The notes under the pieces are model-generated. The model had not been told where the DNA came from, did not search any database, and saw only the letters and a program-made list of their open reading frames with translations. The position numbers and the translations under genes are program-made. A stretch of DNA of 64,000 nucleotides from Eucommia ulmoides (taxonomy: Eukaryota > Streptophyta > Magnoliopsida > Garryales > Eucommiaceae). Location of the stretch: NCBI GenBank assembly GCA_016647705.1, contig CM028335.1, forward strand, positions 39,810,712-39,874,711, in the 5' to 3' direction. Shown in pieces: positions 57,476 to 64,000 of this stretch (the first letter of the stretch is position 1; every line of letters begins with the position of its first letter).

Positions 57476-57631
57476 TTCCATGTTTATTTTTCTTAAAAAT
57501 TAATACTTTAAATGGAAAAAAAAAAAAAAAAAACTATAATGTAGGAGAGTGAGGAGATTTGAACCTATACACTTTGGAAACAAAACAAAATCTAAGAATC
57601 ACTAGGAGATTGGAACATTGCATTCACAAGG

Positions 57632-59738
57632 TGTAGATACCGCATTTTGTCCTGCTCATTTAGTTTTCAAAACTATTGGGCTAAAGTGCAATTTCAGATA
57701 AACTTTAAATTGAGTTTGAAAGGGAAATGAATTTATGCCTTAGATTACATTTGATACTACAAAAATGATTATTTGTGTTTAAAATAATTAATTGTTTAAA
57801 TTTAGAAACTACCCAATTCATCCCCCACCCTCTTGGGTAGCTCTTTGGGCCAACGCTATGCACAACTCGTGAGGTGATAGATGTTTTGTCATAATCCTCA
57901 CATGTTCTTAACATGTTCTTAGATGTTTTTGGTCGTCATATGTTCTTAACATGTTCTCAGATGTTCTTGAAGATATTGATGTTCTTGAATGATTTTTTAC
58001 ATGGTTTAACAATTTTGACATGATTTCAATGTTTTTTTACTTGATTACATGCTACGTATACGAAATATAAGTATAAGAAACTATATAAACACACTATGTA
58101 CAAGAAATATAATGTATTGAAGACAAGATCGAAGGATGTTTAGGAAGACATACCTAATTTAAGGGAGTGGTCGTTCCCTAAGCAATTACCTTCTTCTCCA
58201 TCTTGTGATCTTCTTGGTTGTTTCTTGATCGTTTGTCATCGACCTCTTGAGATATTCCTCCAAGATCCTCAAGAACTACTTTGGGATGGTATTTTAGTAG
58301 AATTTCGAGGTGTTCATTGAATAGAAATCTTGAAAACCCAAGGAACCCGAGATTAGAATTCGAGCCTAGAGAGAGAAGTTGTGGGTTCAAGGTCTTGGAA
58401 TTGTGAAAAATGAGCCCATTATTTATAGGCTGAGAGGTCTGCATATTAGTCAATGGGAAGGCCATCCCTGGATTCTCCTTAGGGTTTATTTGTCTTAGGG
58501 TTCATCCCTTTATGTCTTGATGTTGAATAGTTTTGGACGAATCTTGAAGATTTAGTAAGATCTTTAAAATTTTGATAATGATTACCAAATCATTAAATAT
58601 ATAAGGATAATAAATGGAAATCATTGCTCACAATTGGAAATCATTAGTCATCATTAGCATTCATGAGATATGAATGGTTGCACATGGATTATTTAATGCA
58701 TGATGTAACTCTTTGTGGTTTGGTTTGGTGGCTAAGTACCAGTTACTTGTACTATTTTGGTTTGGTTGCCATTAATGTTTTCAAGGTGAATTGAATCTAG
58801 TCTTCAAGTGTCATATGGAAAGTAATGCTTAATAATAACACTTGATATGATGGGCATTGAATGCCTTCCAATGGGATTGATTTGGTTCAGTTTGCCTTGT
58901 AACAGGTAGTCACACATTTCAATTATTTCGGTTTCTTAAGATATTTCAAAATATCTAGGTGGATTGAATGTGACCTTGACATGTCATCCCAAGTATTTAA
59001 TACTTGATGGGATGGGAATTTAATGGTCTCATTAAATGTATGCGAGGTGGCAAACCGGATCGGTTAGATTTGATAACCATTAGTTACTTCTTAAGTAACT
59101 TGGCTCATTTCCTTAGATATTTTGTAATAAATATCTAGGAAATGTCTTGGGAATTTAATGGTGGGTCATTAAATGCTTGGTAGGTCCCTTTGTTTAATGG
59201 ATTTTGATTGCAAGTCATGATGACTTCAGTTTAGTTGATTTCAAACCGAGTCCTAATTTTTAGTTACTTTGGGTAACTTAGACTTGTCATGGAAATTTCT
59301 TATCTTGATTAAGGTATTTGGATTTGATTTAATAGATATTAGTACCTTAAACAAATATTTAAAGAAATGTTTTCGGTGTCAAACAGACGAATCGGTGATA
59401 GTAAATGTTTCAGGGTTAAAGTAGGTAATAGAGGTAAATTGGTAAAATGTCTTATAGTTGAAGAGTAGTAACTAATTTTTATTCATATTAAAGGTGATTT
59501 CATAAAATTCATCCTCTTAGTCCTCTTTTAACTTTAGGAATTTTGAGGTTAACCTGAAACTTCAAATTAACTGAATTCTATCAAATTTAACAGTTTTATG
59601 TTCTTTTTGTAGTTTTTCTGTATTATCCAGTGCGATCTAAGGTAGAAATTGATTCCCTTTAAACCTCGGTTTAAAATTTATCTGAACTTCTATTTTTAAT
59701 TCAACATTAACTGGGCAGAGCAAAATACAGTCTCTACA
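57632..59738 (-). repeat. Solo LTR of a third family, TGTAGA...TCTACA type (minus)
   Basis: Ends are TGTAGATACCGCATTTTGTC and (reversed) TGTAGAGACTGTATTTTGCT, an extended imperfect inverted repeat. A TATAAAT box on minus (58427-58421) supports the orientation. No primer site follows on minus, so it is solo. The 95-codon minus frame at 58178-58465 spans the TATA box and is not a gene. Target duplication unresolved. Confidence 0.55.
57760..57856 (+). repeat. SIRE-like LTR end fragment
   Basis: AATTAATTGTTT...CTACCCAATTCATCCC...CTCTTGGGTAGCTCTTTGGGCCAAC matches the last 100 bp of the LTRs ending at 48294 and 53766. It lies within the TGTAGA-type LTR. Confidence 0.6.
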
Positions 59739-60277
59739 AGGCCTAACACACCATCTCGAGGGTCTTTACTGGAGAAACACCATTCGCCATGCCATTCGGA
59801 TCAGAGGCAATAACTCCTATCGAGCTAGGCCTACCAACCTACAGAGTAGCCCACTATGATCCTGACAAGAACTAGTGTGAGTTAGCACTAAGCTTGGATC
59901 TGCTGGAGGAAAAGCGATAACATGCCCATATCTGACAAACCGCATATAAGATACGAATGGATCGATGCCAAGATAAGTACATCAAAGTGCGCTCCTTTAA
60001 AGAATGTGACCTTATGCTACGGAAAGTTACCATTGCCACATAAAACCAAGCGGAATGGAAGTTGGGCCCAAACTGGGAAGGATCCTACCGTGTCCCCAAA
60101 GTCATCAGCCCGAGCACCTACAAGCTTGAAACGCTGGAAGGAAGATTGTTTAAAAATCCATGGAATGTAGAACACTTAAAAGCAACATTTTCAGTAGCCC
60201 ATGCTCTTAATGTTTTTCTCAATAAAAATCTATACCTTACTCGAAATATTTGTAAGTGTTTATACATGTTGAGATAA
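59739..60277 (+). pseudogene. Tat integrase C-terminal fragment
   Basis: From FTGETPFAMPFGSEA (about 59772) through LGLPTYRVAHYDPDK and LSLDLLEEKR to KLGPNWEGSYRVPKVISPST and NPWNVEHLKATF, the C-terminal module of Tat integrase. There are several stops and at least two frame changes (near 59940 and 60060). Everything upstream of the GETPF region is absent; the TGTAGA-type LTR abuts it. Confidence 0.8.
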
Positions 60278-60299
60278 AACAACAAATATGCCTAATAAG

Positions 60300-60522
60300 A
60301 CTACTATGGCCCTCAATTGCCCAACTTGGAAAATAGGCGACTATGACCCTCAATAGCTTGATTTGGACTCCAAGTGGCTACGACCCTCAATACTTTGGCT
60401 GGGATCCAATGTCTCACCCTACTGGTAAAAAAGGGGTCAACTCCAGTTAATGGCACCACCTGCCAGATAAGGCGACTACAACCCTAAATATCCCGATTCA
60501 GTCTCCAGGCGACTACGGCTAA
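60300..60522 (+). repeat. 37-bp repeats after integrase
   Basis: CTAT/CTACGACCCTCAAT recurs at 60304, 60341 and 60378 (37-bp steps), with a diverged copy near 60477. Same position after integrase as the 91-bp array of the other Tat element. Confidence 0.65.
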
Positions 60523-62162
60523 TGAAGAGGTTATTTACCAACAAATCAAGTACTTTTGAGTTCAAATATTTGTGATTTTTCAAGAATTTTTGTTAGTTTA
60601 CTGTGTTTCGGTGTTGTTTTCTAGGAATATAAATAAATGGGAGAAAAACTGCACAAATAAATACAGGTGTGAAAACTTCAAATCCGATTTTGATCATGAT
60701 GAAATTTGATCATGGACAAACTTAAAACATGAAAGTTGTAGATGTATTTCTTATATTTCCATAGAATCTTTAATCACCTCAATCGGAGTTTGAACGAGAA
60801 AGTTATGGCTAGATTTTAGAAGTTGTGCGCTACAGCACGAAAGTTCAGTCCCAACAGGTCAAAAACTTTGCACTGCACCGGAAAAAATGCCCTGCTATAG
60901 CCCCCAAAATACGAACAAGACCTATTTTGAGCCCTTTTTATACCATCTTATACCTCAAACCCTAGGGGTGGAAAATATAGGAAAGAAAACACCATTGGTG
61001 TGGCGATTTTGGGAGAGAAAACACCCCATGGTGTGGCAATTTGAGGCCAAATTAGAGGGGAAAATACCATTGGAGGCACAAAACTGCTAGAGAGGGAGCT
61101 TGGAGTTAAAGTATATTGAAGATTTGAAGCTCATCTCCACAAAGTCTCTTACTTTCTCTCACCCTAATCTTTCTTGAATTTATATTTGTTATTTTGTATT
61201 TATGGATTTCTTAAAAGGATTAGCCATGGATTCTACTATGTTTTGTTAAACTTCATATCTAAGGCTTAATGTAGTCTCGTTGAACCATGTTTTGAATATT
61301 TTGTTAATTATTGGTTTTAATTCCAATTTATGTCTCTCTATCTTTAATGCTTTTAATTCATGTGGCCAATGAGTTGGATTATTTTAGGTTGTGAATTTTA
61401 TGATCAAGAGAGATTGAGTTCGTGTTTAGAATTTAGAATGCATAATTTAGGTTGTTGTGAGTCCGCGAGAAAAATCAACACCTAGACAATCGAGTTGGGA
61501 ATTTAGGATCTTGTGAGACCGAGAGGTGATCAAGTTCTAGATTTATCAACTCGGATTTCTATTCAATTGTATTTGCCTTATTAATGCTTCCAATTTATGC
61601 TCCTATATGATATCTTGGTTGATTTGAGAACTTGGGATTTGACACTCGGGAGAGGTAATTTCAGGTTCAAACTTAGGTTAAACACGACTTAAGTTTTAAT
61701 TAATCGGGAGATTATTAAAGCTTGGGTAATTTATAAAGTCAAGGCATAATGAATGTTCTCACTTAAATACTAGATAGGGATATCTATTTTGAAGTGTTTG
61801 AATCTTCTCTCACTTAACACTCAAGAGAGGTAGTGAGGGACCACGAGTGACCTTGATTATTGAATGAATGGAATTGACTAATAATTACTTAATAGGATGA
61901 CATGAAAATAACAAGGTGAAATCAAGCCCTTAGAACAAATTGTGCATGGGAAATCCTTATTTTATTTTGCTTTTGATTTTATAATTGTTTTAGTTTTATT
62001 TTTATAAATCTAAAATTTGGTCGCCTAGATAAAATTGGGTTACGATAATCGCAGTACTGAATGACGATTTAAACCAATCTCTGTGGATACGATACTTTAC
62101 TCACTCTATACTATTAAAACTTGACTCGCACACTTGCGGTATAGCAAAATAAATTGCTACCA
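60523..62162 (+). repeat. 5' LTR of the last Athila-like element
   Basis: TGAAGAGGTTATTTACC to AATAAATTGCTACCA. The U3 start matches the solo LTR at 6480-7885; the U5 half has the family blocks (GACACTCGGGAGAGGTAA; GATAATCGCAGTACT; CTTGACTCGCACACTTGCGG). The 67-codon frame at 60887 is LTR sequence. Confidence 0.72.
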
Positions 62163-62233
62163 AGTTTTAGGCATTTATTTTCATTTCTAATTTTTGTTTT
62201 TGAGTCTTGTTTGTTTTTGTAAGGTAATTGAAT

Positions 62234-63426
62234 ATGTTTGATCAAAAAGTCCTCTTACTATTTTCTCAACTAGATTCTAAGTTGTTCTATTGTACTTGGA
62301 AAATATACAAGGAGATACTTTTTATGATCCCTAATCATGGTTTCTCGAAGGAGTGTCAACTACTAAACTTCCTTGACAGGTTACAAGCCATAACAAGAAC
62401 ATGGGTGGATGGATGAAGTGGTACCACCTCTTTTTATGACCTATTTGCAAACAAAGCCTACTTGTTATTGGAAGACATGGCCGATTTTAACTATCAGAGT
62501 TGGAATTATTCGACATCTAACCAAACTTAGGGGATAGTTCCAACATTTCAGCGCTATGGTTTGACAACCCACACCAACATATGGAGGCTTCTACTACCCT
62601 TGAATACCTTGTAGACCTACTTGCCCAGGTTTTGGAGGAGACAAGGCAATTTTTGGAGGAGACAAGGCTCCTTATGGAAAAATGTGAAAGGATGGAGACC
62701 GTTCATGATTTACAAGTTGAATCTCCTTTTGACTCCATTGAAGCCATGACAATGGTAGTGGCAATAAGAGACACACAAGCTACATCCATATGTGAAAGTC
62801 ACCATGAAAAATCAAATACAAGTGGGAGGACATTGGAGGTGTCTTATGAAGATGATTCAAAAGAGAACGAGACTCAAGAATTGTTCATTGATGGCAAATC
62901 ACAAGATAATTTTGAGTCCTCAACTCTAGGAATCCAATTGGCGTTGCCACTACCAATTATTGAAAGCCAGTATGAAAAATCACACACGAGTAGAAGGAAC
63001 TTGGGTTTGTTTGATGATGATGATTCTAATGAGGAGGAGACCCAAGAGTTGATCGACAATGAAGAATCACACGACAACACTTGTGATTATCCACCTTTTG
63101 AGATCTATGTTCTGATACCAATACCGATCAAAGATGAATACATCTATGAGGATTTAATGTGGCTCACTTGTCATTCTCAACCTTTAGCATCGTTCATTCA
63201 AGCCCACCAAGCACATAAGCTAGAGTTAAGTCATGTTGAGCATACATATAAATCATTTTTTCATCTTTCCAAGCTTGAGAGCATTCAAAACCAAGACCCA
63301 TTTATTTTATTGTATGACACATACTATGGGAGAAACCCACTCTTTGATGAGCCCTTCTCCGTTGTCAAGCCGATGATGTTAAACCAAGTGCTTCTTGGGA
63401 GGCAACCCAAGTTTTTAAATAATTGA
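62234..63426 (+). pseudogene. Athila-type gag-like protein with duplicated acidic segment
   Basis: ATG 62234 (MFDQKVLLLFSQLDSK); gag signature with HGFSKECQLLNFLDRLQ; stop TGA at 62414 and a one-base loss near 62525. From 62581 to TGA 63426 the frame is open for 281 codons. This part has a Glu-rich helix (LEETRQFLEETRLLMEK), an acidic linker present twice (ESHHEKSNTSGR... and ESQYEKSHTSRR..., about 55 residues each), and the conserved end IYEDLMWLT, NQDPFILLYDTYY, PLFDE. The copy at 26956-27915 has one linker unit only. No zinc knuckle. Role beyond Gag unknown. Confidence 0.72.
63394..63411 (+). other. Conserved hairpin CTTGGGAGGCAACCCAAG
   Basis: Same 18 bases as 27936-27953. Here it is still inside the reading frame (LLGRQPK), 15 bases before the stop. 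Confidence 0.75.
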
Positions 63427-64000
63427 GCCTAAGGATACAAGCTATGGAAGAAAACACCACAACGGTACGTGTTCTCATTCCCTTATACTTAATTTGTATA
63501 TATGTCTGATTTTAAGTTTGGGGGTGAGACACATGTTGGCTTATGTTTGTTGGGTTTAGGAAATGCTTGTGTCTATGACTTTTCTTCATATAACTTGTAT
63601 TCTTTTTTCCATATTTTTAGTTTTTTTTTTATAAGCTTGTTTGAATAAATTGTGAGTTTTGTTGAGATGATGAGTATAGACACTTGATGTTCTCTTAGGT
63701 CTTTTGAAATGCATTGCATTGAGATTTCTGTGTGCTTGACTCGTTTTGATTGAAATTTACTCTTGACTCTTTACAATTGAGCACCATGAATCATGATCAC
63801 TTGGTCTTTTGAGTACTTGGAGAACATTTATGTGCTTTAGGTAGGCTTTGACATCTCATGAACACTAGAGTCCATTTGAGTGAAACTTGAGGCAAAATTC
63901 TAGCTTATGTATTGTTGGAGAGATGATTTATTCATTTCTTTGGATTGTTTGGGCCTTTGAAGCTAATCCATGAAAAATATTTACCCTTTGTTACCCTGGT
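63427..64000 (+). other. Untranslated internal sequence of the Athila-like element
   Basis: Contains AAGTTTGGGGGTGAGAC at 63519 and stretches matching 28200-28340 of the related element (TTCTGTGTGCTTGAC...). No gene. Confidence 0.5.

Larger units (their letters stand above)
60523..64000 (+). mobile_element. Athila-like non-autonomous element, 5' part
   Basis: LTR 60523-62162, a decayed primer site (AGTTTTAGGCATTT, 62163 on), a gag-like ORF, the CTTGGGAGGCAACCCAAG hairpin and untranslated sequence to the window end. It lies in the 3' region of the Tat fragment. The other LTR is outside the window. Confidence 0.75.

Noticed and set aside
58178-58465. 95-codon minus-strand frame
   Set aside because: Spans the TATA box and presumed transcription start of an LTR; no recognisable motif.

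Overview
The window is a stretch of plant nuclear DNA made almost wholly of nested, degenerate transposable elements. I find no intact host gene, no rRNA or convincing tRNA gene, no CRISPR and nothing prokaryotic. The evidence for a flowering plant (species unknown) is: Tat-type Ty3/gypsy polyproteins with a second RNase H domain, Athila-like LTRs followed by primer sites matching plant tRNA-Asp, SIRE-like Ty1/copia LTRs with initiator tRNA-Met primer sites, a chromovirus-like gag, an L1-type LINE and a Mutator-like element. The sequence is AT-rich, with GC-rich palindromes confined to LTRs.

Layout. 1-6449: 3' half of a Tat-lineage element (integrase, a long antisense ORF region, 3' LTR). 6480-7885: minus-strand solo LTR of an Athila-like family. 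7886-10436: minus-strand chromovirus-like gag, leader and LTR. 10437-11668: LINE 3' end. 11669-14822: AT-rich DNA with a local duplication, one copy of which is split by a Mutator-like element (12990-14704). 14823-35436: a diverged Tat element of about 8.1 kb once three later insertions are removed (Athila-like element 17571-23226, minus; solo LTR 23809-25122, minus; Athila-like element 25432-30925, plus). 35437-37066: copia LTR remnants. 37067-54812: a SIRE-like element (minus) carrying an inverted-repeat LTR element (40910-43369) and a solo Athila-like LTR (45034-54049), which is itself split by a second SIRE-like element (46152-53766). 54949-57273: SIRE-like solo LTR. 57632-59738: another solo LTR. 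59739-60277: Tat integrase fragment. 60523 to the end: an Athila-like element with the longest open frame of the window (281 codons).

How the pieces relate. Target-site duplications and restored reading frames give an insertion order: the 14823-35436 element is older than the three elements inside it, and the 37067-54812 element is older than the solo LTR, which is older than the 46152-53766 element. None of the complete Athila-like or SIRE-like copies encodes reverse transcriptase or integrase, so both families look non-autonomous and would have depended on proteins from elsewhere. The Athila-like copies keep a gag-like protein with a conserved, unrecognised C-terminal domain. The SIRE-like copies keep a coiled-coil/zinc-knuckle gag-like protein plus a second protein resembling the putative plant transposon protein domain.

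Most notable: (1) a 2.46-kb palindromic element of two head-to-head LTR arms with a perfect 5-bp target duplication; (2) the two-protein non-autonomous copia family; (3) GC-rich palindrome arrays in the LTRs of two unrelated families; (4) antisense ORFs 3' of integrase in both Tat elements, one with its own TATA box. Coordinates of LTR ends were read by eye from paired copies and flanking duplications; family names rest on motif recognition, not on searches.
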